From Isoetes taiwanensis (taxonomy: Eukaryota > Streptophyta > Lycopodiopsida > Isoetales > Isoetaceae), in the NCBI GenBank assembly GCA_021234155.1, contig JAJEKV010000009.1, positions 8,626,546-8,690,545 of the forward strand: a DNA stretch of 64,000 nucleotides, written 5' to 3'. The notes beneath the pieces are model-generated. The model searched no databases and was not told where the DNA came from. It saw only the letters and a program-made list of their open reading frames with translations. The position numbers were made by a program, and so were the translations under genes. Every line of letters starts with the position of its first letter. Position 1 is the first letter of the stretch. Below are positions 23,972-34,167 of this stretch, in pieces.

Positions 23972-25929
23972 TTTGGTTTTAAATTTGGTTTTTCCGGCAA
24001 GTGGAAAACTTTTTGAATTTTTTTTTCAGGCCTGTTTCTCTAAGGTTTCTGGTATTTTTTACGCCGTAAAACAATTCCGATAGTCCAAAAATTAACATTT
24101 TTTTCTTCCTATGATTTGAAGAGGAGTTTTCCTGCAATTTTGGGTTGGAAATAAGGGTTTACATGTTACCGTGGTAAATAGAGCTATCGGATTGCATCTC
24201 AGCATTGAGACCGTGCGCCATAGCTAATTGGGGCGGGCTGTTTGTTGTCTTCCAGGTGCAAATTTTGTCAAATCTGAGTATTTCTAAGATTATTCATATT
24301 CATCTTTGCTGAGATCCATCTTCATTTTTGCGGAGATTATGGTTGAAGTAACTAGCAGTCTGCAAGAATTTTCTATCGAAGATAGAATTGGCGACCTGAG
24401 ATATTGGATTCTTTTTTAGAACCAAGGTCCTGGATGATTCTTTTGAGCAGAAACATGGTAAGCTGCAAGTGCGAGATAAGTTTACACATCTTTTATCTGT
24501 TAATCCACGTCAAAGAGCTGCAACTTTTGATCATTAATGTCGTCTGAGATGCTTGCAAGCCTATTATTGGAGCTTTTCATATCTATGAAGCCATGTTGGA
24601 AGCCCTTTCTCTCAAGATTACAAGCATCAGAACATTCCAGGTAATCATGGAGCTTATTGTTAAATCCCCTTTTTCTTTTTATATGAAGCACTAATTATAC
24701 GTGTGCGTTTGGAAGTTCTTTTGTCATGCATGCTGGAGGAGAAAATGGAGCTCCAAGTGGTGCTGCATTTTTATTCTTTAATTAGTCTATTGCACTAGAG
24801 TCCCTCTTTTTCTGTACTGGTAAGCTTTGATTCCATTCTGTATTTTTCCAACATTAAACTTATGTCTAATCCTTCAAACAATATGTTTAAGATGCAGGCA
24901 CATATAATATATGACATGGAATTGGTTGCTGCAGGACTTGGAGCTCCTTTTCAAGTTTTTGTATGACCTTATTATGATGCAGAACTATGGCTCACAGCAT
25001 GTGGCCGAGGTAGCTGTTTATGTTGCTGAGCAATATATTTGTCAATGAATGGGCCAACAAAATTCTCAGAAAGCTCTCTAAGGTGAATCTTAGAGCATAT
25101 GCACGTTGTTGCTCTCTTTATATTTTCAGATTAATCTAGCATGCACACAGTCCACCATTTGTAACATGCTTCTTCAACCTGTCTACTCTTGCCACTATTT
25201 CAAGTCTTTCAATTCTCTTCGTCTATGGCAAGTTATAAGTACTAGACAATGTTAAAGCATAACCCAGTTGATATTTGGAGTTCTTTCCAACTGCACTGCA
25301 CAGTATAAAGTGTATAAGTTCCTTTTGCATAAGTTTTAAAATTGTTTTTGCCACTGCTACAATATAAGATGTGTAAGTTCCTATTGCATAACTTCTGAAA
25401 TTGTTTTGATAAATCAGGGAGGGCCTGAGATTTAAATGCTATGCCTTTTTATTTAACACGGAGGCATGAATCGAGCTACAACTATGAAGACGCTCTTTCA
25501 AACACCACCAGGTCTTACAATTCAGGTCGTTGATTGGACATGCTATTTTTTGTTGTAGTTTTGTTTTGGACCTTAAATCTTCCCTTGAAGTTTTTGCAAA
25601 TGTTTTGGATTTGTTTACTTATACACTGCCATGGCTATAGGAACAGCTAAATTATGCTTTGCTTTTACTTCTTAAATGTGTACATTGCAGTCATTTAGTC
25701 ATTCTTCAACATTTCTATTTCGTGGAGTTTGCTTTGCTACATGCTGCCAATATTTGTTCTTCAAATTCCAATAATAAATTGATTCACAAAGATACAGGTA
25801 TAACAAAGAGCTTGCAATCATATAGAGATGGAGATAGATCATAAAGACACAGGTATAACAAAGGGATTGCAATGTCATGGTTTGTGCATTTTCCATGTGT
25901 ATCATTCTCAGAATTGCAATAGTGTAGCA
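23972..25929. other. No gene seen
   Basis: AT-rich, no supported gene. A 63-bp direct repeat (gtgtaagttcctnttgcata and flanks) is doubled at about 25291-25353 and 25354-25415, and an acaggtataacaaag-containing unit is doubled at about 25794-25870. Some GCAG/GT-bordered short frames near 24560 and 24945 could be old exons but show no family motif. Confidence 0.45.
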
Positions 25930-25934
25930 GGGGA

Positions 25935-25973
<39 letters not shown>

Positions 25974-26021
25974 AAGGCAAGATATTTATATTTTATTGAT
26001 AAAGAGGGGGACCATTTTTTT
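25930..26021 (-). mobile_element. Tiny LINE-like 3' stub with target duplication
   Basis: A run of about 30-46 T followed by GAAGGCAAGATATTTATA and TTTTATTGATAAAG is flanked by the same 15 bp on both sides, ggggaccattttttt at 25930-25944 and 26007-26021. Read on the minus strand it is a short 3' tail ending in poly(A). A long target duplication plus poly(A) is the mark of target-primed reverse transcription. Only about 62 bp were copied, so the parent family cannot be named. Confidence 0.65.
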
Positions 26022-29000
26022 ATTCAATAGCAGAACAAACTGTAATGTGCATATTAGCTTAGATGTTTGTGGAAGGTGATTCTAAAAATAAATTTCTATT
26101 GTATTATTGTACTGCTGCATTATATGCATTGTGATTTCTGAATCAATTCTGCTTTATGTTTATCGTTATATGCAGGGTACAAAAGCAAAGCAAGTTGAAT
26201 GTAGTCTATGAATCTCTACTCGCAGGTCAGGTCCTGCAACACACATACACATCAGGTACGCATGAGGTACACAGTTCAATGAGTTCACATAAGCTTGCAT
26301 GTTAGTGCATATTAGATATTGTTTGAATGTGTTTGAATTGTCAAAAAAGTCTGTAGCTTTGCTTTAAGTATAGATAGTTTTGCTTTAAGTATAGATATCG
26401 TTTCCACGCCAATTGGCCTTGGTATTAAATCTATTGATTGTTAGCCATTGTCCGTGTGTGTTTCCTATATCTATCAGAAGCCAGCATTGCCAGATCCCTT
26501 AGTTGCTTTGGAGGTAGATAGTTCATTGAGGTTAGATAAGATTGCACCATTTTCAGATGCAACTGAAGAAAGTACTTGCACAGCTTGGCTATAAAATGTA
26601 CATTAACGATTGTATACTGGCAGAGCAAGCCTTTATCTTGGCAGTCATCGCCGGTGTAGGTGTAGTTTGTGGGTGCATCAAGGATAGCTTATGTAAATAT
26701 AGAAATCAATACAAGACATGCTAGAATGTATAGTTCGAAATACTGATGTTGTGGGCTCATGGTCAAATGATGTTCCTTTGTATTGTTCTATTTTTCTAGA
26801 GAAACCATAAAGTTATTCCATCAAGCATTCCACTGTTCCACCGTGCATGCAATCAGTCATGTCTATGCCTCCAAACATCTATAACTCGATTCATTCTTCT
26901 CTAATCTGGTGCTACAAGCATTTATTTATGAGAATATGAGCAAAGACAGAGCATTCTATACCCATGTATCAATTCTTCAAGCAACAAAAGCGTCGTCTTT
27001 CTAAAAGCAAAGTGACAGATTATATGCCAGCATTCAGCAGATCTTTCTTCAGCAGGATGGTCTTGGATTAACTAGGTAAGCACATTATTTCAAATGGGCA
27101 ATTTCTTGGTTTATGACATGAAACTTTGCTCTGAATCACCAATTAACAATGCTATTCTAGACGAAATTTATTCTCGAGGATAAGGTGATCCCTTCCTTTA
27201 GCAATGAATTCATATAATTGTAGGCTTCAAACATCTCTTTTTAAACTTACATCCTTTGCTGGCCTTACTTTCAGCTTACAGATAAACGTCTTTGTTCAAA
27301 CTTATAGGCTTTGTTAGTCTTCACCTTAGGGATACATTCCTCTAGGAAGCAGTTCATATAATTGTAGGCTTCAAACGTCTCTTTTCAAACTCGACTTGAA
27401 CTCCATGGAAGGTGTCCACCACCCCAAGAGTGTCGAACCCATGCAAAGCCCTCATGCAGTGGCAGAGCATTAGGTCTAGTGCACAATAGTCCCTGATAGG
27501 CTTTACTACCAGAGGGACGTGATCATGAGTCAGGACATGAACCTCCTTGTAAGCCAGTCTGGCCCCTCCACCCACAACCAGGGGTGGCTCTTGTACACAT
27601 GCCGAATTTAATCTTATATTATTATAATGTTTTGGTGTAAGTGTGTAGTGCATCGAGCCCTAAATTGGGTGGTCCAGATTTAACCTAAATGTCGAATGGT
27701 TCAGATTGATTTATTTTTCTGCTTTTTCTTGATCATGGGTTTTCGTTCGACATACCTTCCAGCTTCATCGCCAAAGCTTCATTCCTATAGTCATGAGATC
27801 TTATTCGTGGATTAAACAGTTCGTTGCAGATGGTGTATATTTTGCAAAGCTAAATGAAAATTTTTTGATGAACGTGGACCTTTATTACTCAAAAGAATAC
27901 AAAGAGTACATGGGGGACTCAAAACCCAGTGGAGAAGATATCCACTAGAGCAACACTACCCACCACATACATAACATAGAAAAGCAGAGAATACAGATCA
28001 CCATGAGCACAACTGTTTGCTATGAATAGGTGTGAATCTGAAGATATTGCTCCCAAATGACAAAATCTAACAAGAGAGCGTGCTGAAGGTGGGTACTTCG
28101 GTGTTGAAGTCCTATGTAAGCTCTCTTTTATGGATAAAAAGCTTAGGGTTTTTACCATTGCTCAGGTAAGGAGGGCATGCGGCACTGCCTTGGAGGAGTG
28201 GAGCTCTTCTTCAACTGAATTTGAAACGCCATCCTTCCTAAGGTGAGCTAAGAATTACTCGGGTTTAGTCGGATGGTTCATGAAAGGAGTAAATTGAAGC
28301 ATGGTAATTAGGGCTCTGAAGCCAACGTGGTATGGCGTAGCATGTCAAAAGCGCAAAAGTGGTCTTTCTGAGCAAAAAAGATAAGCGGGACTCCCGTTGC
28401 TCTGAGGAGATAGCATCACACCATCACCAATTCTCTGCATCGTTTCCACATCAGACCATCATCGCAGAATTTTCTACATCAGACCATCACCACTGCACTA
28501 TCGTGTTCTAGAAATGCAGGAACATTTGAGGTCATTGTGCATAAAGACCTCTAAACGATTGCTCTGGCTTACATTCTTCCATGCGCTGAGAGCTTTCTAC
28601 AAGTTTTTGCATAAGCAGTGAAAATTGGCTGCCCGACAGGTATGTTTTTGTAGTCAAGCTTCATTTATTCGTTTGAATTGCAATGAAATTACATGTTTTT
28701 GTAGTTAAACTTCATTTCTTCGTTTGAATTGCAGTGAAATTCCATGTTTCTTTGTAGGCCTTCGCATTTTGTGTCCTTTTTCAAAATGTTTGCTGGCTTC
28801 TAAGTAGAAAGTAAAGGCAACTGCGCAAAATTTAGCTTTCGTGACTTAATTAGATAAGATGTTCTCTTAGATTTGGCAACATAGCCTGTGCGTATAGGAT
28901 CAAGATCTGTTGGCATCTGCTTTGTGCTCATAGGCTCCACTATTTGTGGGTTTGCATTGTCCATGCATGCATTGGCTGAGCTTAGCTTGGCTCTGCATTC

Positions 29001-30495
29001 TCTATGCATGCATAGGCTCTTGGCTTTATAATCTTCTTAGCATGCATACGCCTTTGCTCTGCATTCTCTATGCTTCCATGGGCTTCCGCTCTCCGTTCTT
29101 TATTCATGCTTTTCTTCTCCATTCTCTATGAGCACATGGGCTTTGGCTTTCTTAGCCTTATAGCTTTCTTTCCTTTTGATCTTCAAAATGCTTTTCTTAG
29201 CCAGCATTTTGTATTTGGCTCCACATTCTTCATTTGTGCATATAATTTTGACTCTACATTCTTTATAAGTGCATAAGCTTTCGTTCTTTCTTTGACTAGG
29301 GAGTCAGGGATTTGGGTGTTGGAGGGGGATTTCTCTTATGGCTATAGAATCTGTTCTGCCTTTTCTTTAGTTCTGGCCGGATTGATGGCACAAGGCAGAT
29401 TACTTGGCACGGCGGGTAAGTAGTTGCAGGGCACGTCATGCATGTTGGGAGCACTTAATTTGCATCTTCTCATTTTACCTTTTCTTTTTGTAGGAAGCAC
29501 AAGCAAAGGATCACCTTGCAATGCACAGAGTGCATTTGACAATTTTCAGGTTTATTTTTTAGTCAGAGTTTTTGCCTTGATAGCTTGATCCCAGTCTTAC
29601 AATCTTACAATCTTGGCTGCACATTCAATTTGAGTTGCTGAATACATTTGATATTGCTAGAAGTTTTTCTGCACACCTCAAGTATCTATTGCAGTTAGCA
29701 AAATATGCCTGCAGACCTATTTGGAAGATACAGGATTCTACTTGCAAAATTGCTTTGAATATGCTTCCAGAATATGCACCCAGGGGGTATTTTCCTGAAC
29801 CTTTAGGAAGAATGGATGCTACCTTCAGCTCCGGAGTTATTAGGTCAGGAATCCGAACGACTCATATGATGTATAGAGGCCAGTTGAGAGGACATGAATT
29901 TTTGTGCTTCAAATATCTGGTTGAGAAGGTCTTACTAAGAGGTTATGGCAGTTTCATATACTCCCAAGCTTTAACCTGAAATCAAAAGAGTTCTGCTAAA
30001 TTTTTGTCTACTGAATAGTGCTTGGTCTACCTCTAATAACATAGTAAATAAATCTGTTTATTCCCATGAAAAATAAATCCGTTTGTTCTTATGGTAAATA
30101 AATCCATTTGCCCTAGCTCATGTACAGGATTCTTTCCAAAGTATTGAAATATCTGCTGCACCCATTTCTTTCACAGCAAGAATGCCTTCATAGTCCAGTT
30201 TTACGTTATATGTAGTCCAGTATTGTTATAAGAATGCATATTTTTGTACAGATTAAAAAAAAGAGCTTCTATATATAAAAGTTATTTTGAATGCTTTATT
30301 TTGCCATAAAGTTTTGAAATTTTCATATGCATCCAATATGTTTAAATTTGCATGGGGTTGCAAATGCAATGCAAAAAATGCACCCTACTTTAACTCTCCA
30401 TTCCATTAGTTGTCCATCTTGGTGCAAAACCAAGTACAAGCACATGTCTTCGAGGATAGGCAGCAACAAATTAGGTTCCCAACAACAAATTAGGT
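26022..30495. other. No gene seen; local repeats
   Basis: AT-rich sequence. Repeats noted: ttgctttaagtatagata doubled at about 26356-26398; ttcatataattgtaggcttc at 27207 and 27352; a 53-bp unit with tgtttttgtagtnaancttc doubled at about 28645-28745; and loosely repeated ctctgcattctctatgc units at 28950-29130. A 114-codon plus-strand frame at 29635-29979 has no recognised motif. Confidence 0.45.
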
Positions 30496-30535
30496 TCTCA
30501 ATTTATGCTCAACAACGTTGGGCATTGTAACTATC
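30493..30535 (+). mobile_element. Helitron 3' terminus, degenerate
   Basis: The stem TGCTCAAC-AAC-GTTGGGCA (30506-30524) with one mismatch is followed by TTGTAACTAT where CTAG would stand (30531-30534 reads CTAT). The text before it, taggttctcaa, matches the intact terminus at 30731, so this is an older copy of the same family. Confidence 0.55.
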
Positions 30536-30730
30536 TATAATAATTGCAATCAATAACAACAACTTCAATTATAAATCAATTACTATGATTATGGTATCTC
30601 AGTGACCTTATCTGTGCTCAAGAGATGGGTCATGGATTTTGGAAAAGTAGCAAGCAAAGCATTGAACTTGGTAAATGTCATGAGGTTTTATATTACTATC
30701 TTCTCTGGTTATTGGTCAGAAATATTTACA

Positions 30731-30772
30731 GGTTCTCAAATTGTGCCCAGCAAGGCTGGGCACCGTAACTAG
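30731..30772 (+). mobile_element. Helitron 3' terminus B
   Basis: A 9-bp stem GTGCCCAGC-AAG-GCTGGGCAC (30743-30763) is followed by CGTAA and CTAG (30769-30772), then T. It fits the Helitron 3' rule. Its element extends to the left, so part of 24-30.7 kb is probably its body, but the 5' TC end was not found. Confidence 0.75.
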
Positions 30773-30891
30773 TATTTTTTTGATGTCATATTGCATATGT
30801 TGTAGCAAACATGCAACCTTCTCCCTTAATTCTCATTAAGGGTGATAAAATACAAAGGCGAAAGAGACATCAAAAGTAATGACATAAGAGA

Positions 30892-31061
30892 GAGAAAATG
30901 TAATGTTGCATAAAAAAAGCTACTTAAGAGTTACATTCTTCATATATTAGGGAAAATGTAATGTTGCATAAAGAAAGCTACTTGAGATTACATTATCCAT
31001 ATATTAGAGAAAATGTAATGTTGCATAAAGAAAGCTATTTGAGAGTTACATTATTCATATA
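30892..31061. repeat. Three-copy tandem repeat, about 58-bp period
   Basis: aaaatgtaatgttgcataaa then gaaagctacttgag and attcatatatta occurs three times in a row (about 30894, 30953 and 31011). The hAT-like element at 31070 has inserted just at the end of the third unit. Confidence 0.85.
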
Positions 31062-31069
31062 TTAATGTC

Positions 31070-32231
31070 CAGTGTTGTTTACGTACGCGTACGTATCCTT
31101 TATGGACGTCTAGTACCTCATGAAACGTACCAGACGTACTGTACATGAAAAAAAACTGCAAAAGTTCAATGAAAATTTTTAAGTACCGTACTTATCACAA
31201 GTACTTGTACAGGACGTACTTAACGTCCTAATAAGGTACTTAACATGTCTAGTGGAGCAACTAGTGCAATATGTCCCTTACTTCTCCTTGCACCCCTTTA
31301 GGCCAATTGCTAGGGAGAAATACATCATTTTTACCAAGTTAATATACCATTTGCCAAGTTAATACCAAGTTATAAGAAATAATTCATTTAATTTCTTTCA
31401 AATATCAAGCTCACAAGTCGTGATGTTGCTTTCATGTTTTTTTTTTGTGATAGTTTAACATTCGAATGATGTTAATGTAGAAAATCATATGGTTTTAGAT
31501 CCAATAGAGAGTTTCTCATGATTCATGATTCAACAAGAGTCCAAACAACAATTCAAATGGCTTTGCCCTTCCAAATTGTTAAAAAGATAAAAAAAAAAAA
31601 AAGAGAGGAAAAGTAACCAAACCTAGCATTCTAGGTCACGACCACAATTTAGCAACGGTCCCGAGAGAAAATCTCCAAGTTCTTGAGCTCTATCGACTTT
31701 ACGCCTTTACGCTTGTCATGAACTTGAACTTCCACTACCGGTGTTTACTTGAAAGCCATCCAAATTTATTTGAAAGCGGTGTTGGGTAAGTAAAAAATAG
31801 ATCGATTTACACCATAGCTTCTTTCGATCCGATTGCGGACTTTGATTGACAAAAATGCCTCCTAAGAAACTCTATTGTGGGAAAAGTGCTATGTGTAATC
31901 TGGGGTTTCTATGAATATAGTTTCCGTTTAGTATGAATAAGTGCAATTTCATATATACTTAATAGGAATGCAAAGAGATCTACAAATCTGTCATTGGTAG
32001 CAAAGTCCAAGGTCATGTAGCATAACTATGAAAATTTAACATTTGGCAGGGAGTACTAAGCGTACTAGGCGTGTTATGCGTATAACGTTTATACACGTAC
32101 TAAACAAAATTGAAAAAAGCGTGCTTAACGTGCTTTGAGTTCCCAACGTCTTGTAACCGTCACAGACGCGGCTTGTGTATGCGTCTAGTACCGCGTTTGC
32201 TTATGCGGGACGTCGCATTGACAACTTCTTG
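31070..32231. mobile_element. Non-autonomous hAT-like element, 1.16 kb
   Basis: Flanked by an 8-bp target duplication TTAATGTC (31062-31069 and 32232-32239). The left end reads CAGTGTTGTTTACG, typical of hAT terminal inverted repeats (CAGTGTTG); the right end reads CGCATTGACAACTTCTTG, an imperfect inverted match. The first and last 150 bp are rich in GTACG/ACGT steps. No transposase coding is present. Confidence 0.7.
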
Positions 32232-32705
32232 TTAATGTCCAAAGCTTGGATGATGCTAAGATGATGAAGTTTCTTATGGTGTAACACAAACTTCAAGAAA
32301 AAGAAATGCATGGTTTTCTTCTCTATACAAAGGGGTAATGTGCTTGCCCCTGCCATTTCTACGAATAATCTTTCTCTAAAAAATGCTTAGCTTCTTTGGT
32401 TGAACCTATGAGCCATTCTAACTTTGAAGGGATTGTTTCGTTTCTCAGTTCAGGGGTCACTCTGAAAGCACCACCTAATGTACCAGTATATTAGTATATT
32501 TGGATGCTGTAGAAGCCACACACTCTTCGCCAAAGGCTTAAGAACAAACTGAGTAATGATACTTGCATTTAGTCGTCTTTGACAAATTACTTATGATGCT
32601 AAGTCAGGCTTAACCCCTCAATCCTCAACTTGGAAGATTTAAGTCTGTAGAAAAAACACATGTCTGTAAAAAGACTTAATTTTGCCGAGTAGAAACACAT
32701 GCCAG

Positions 32706-32742
32706 TACATTAGCCCGGCAACGCCGGGCACATGTTTACTAG
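32706..32742 (+). mobile_element. Helitron 3' terminus C (same family as A)
   Basis: Stem GCCCGGC-AAC-GCCGGGC (32713-32729), then CATGTTTA and CTAG (32739-32742), then T. The last 50 bp match terminus A almost base for base (acacatgcc, acattagcccggcaacgccg). Same orientation. Probably a non-autonomous relative mobilised by the same RepHel. Confidence 0.8.
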
Positions 32743-33196
32743 TAGTGCATTAAAGAGAGCTAGTTAGGAGCATCAACTACTAAGCTTTAAGGTCTCTACC
32801 CCCCTTCCCAATACATTGAGTCCACAGAGATCATCATCACATACATATCATAGAAGAACTAAAGAATGAGATTTAATCTAAACCACAGAGTTAGGTTCTT
32901 TAGTTATGGCTTGGTATCTAGAGATCTAGATGGCTGCTGTGGGCAATTCAATAGGCTAAACCTACTTATTCAATGACTGGAAGGCGGATTAGACTATTGA
33001 ATTGGCAAAATACCTGATCCCTGGCTTGCTCCTCCTGCTCTGAACTCGACCATGCTGCAGAACTGCTAGAAGATGAAACTAGAAATTGAAGCTGATGAGC
33101 TAGACTGCTCAGACATATTTTGGGAGGCGAGATTGGCTCTTGGAGCAAGCAAAACAAAGCTCTGGAAGGATGTGGACGAAAATAGAAAGTTACTTA

Positions 33197-33226
33197 CTAG
33201 AAAAAGTGCCCAGCGTTGCTGGGCTT
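33197..33226 (-). mobile_element. Helitron 3' terminus D, minus strand
   Basis: On the minus strand a stem GCCCAGC-AAC-GCTGGGC (33224-33208) is followed by ACTTTTT and CTAG ending at 33197, then T. The element would extend to the right, over the 33.5-36.8 kb region with its exon-like blocks. Confidence 0.75.
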
Positions 33227-33538
33227 CTTATCGAGTATAAGTTTGGAATACTGCTAAAGATAATGAATAAACTCTAAGGGTTGATGGGCTAAAATAAGGT
33301 TTCCAATATTCATGTCTATCTATCCGATATTCACTCCTTTGATGTCTTGTCAAGCATTTGTTTCCTTTGGAACCTGCAAGACCCTATGTTGATGATTGGA
33401 CATAAGTTGCATTAAGGAAGACAATGTCAATTCAAATGGATCTTAGCATAGAATGTTATTGGTGATTATTCAAAATGCGAACAAAAAATACCTTTCCATC
33501 AATACTTTTAAAATGTTAATCTATTGTGGGCTACAATT

Positions 33539-33658
33539 TAGCATTTCTCAAATGTTCTAATACACGCAAGTCAAATACCTTGGTTCTTTATATACCATTA
33601 GCATTTCTCAAATGTTCTAATACACGCAAGTCAAATACCTTGGTTCTTTATATACTAA
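33539..33658. repeat. Exact 60-bp tandem duplication
   Basis: tagcatttctcaaatgttct and on to ttctttatatac occurs at 33539-33598 and 33599-33658 and is identical over at least 55 bp. A recent slippage event. Confidence 0.95.
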
Positions 33659-33981
33659 TTACAAATAAAACTTTCACCTATACAATTTTTTCATTCTTTT
33701 ACATGGAAATTCAATGAAATAAAGAGAAGTTGATGAAGCACCTTAGTGATGAAATATTAATGGTTTGATAGGCTTTGTAGCAAATTAGTGGATATAAATG
33801 CTTTGTAGCTTTTATTCTCTTGTTTTTTGGGTCAATGATAATTCCAAATTCAAACATGTAATCACACATTGAAAAATACGGAAATGTTAGTTGGGAATGC
33901 ATAATGCTACACAAAAAACCTTAACAGATCATCCGAAATCAATGCAAAATCATAAGGCTTCAGAGTTCCGTCATCAAATGG

Positions 33982-34167
33982 TGCTAAAACTCAGAAAGAA
34001 CTTTGTATGTAATTCCATTGATCCAATTTAATTTACATCCATCTTCTTTTGTCATGGTCGTGCAGAATTAGTTCTGCTAAAACTTAAAAAGAACTGTTTA
34101 TGTAATTCCATTGATCCAATTTAATTCACATCCATCATCTTTCGTCATGGTCGTGCAAAATTAATAT
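33982..34167. repeat. Two-copy tandem repeat, 93-bp period
   Basis: tgctaaaactcagaaagaac through gtcatggtcgtgcaaaatta occurs at 33982-34074 and 34075-34167 with about eight differences; a third partial copy of the end (atcttcttttttcatggtc) follows. Confidence 0.85.

Noticed and set aside
25699-25980. Lysine-rich minus-strand frame
   Set aside because: Its N-terminus is the translated poly(A) of the retroposed stub.
27354-27653. tRNA-derived SINE on the minus strand
   Set aside because: A GGGTTCGACAC word resembles a B box, but no A box at proper distance, no T-arm pairing and no flanking duplication.
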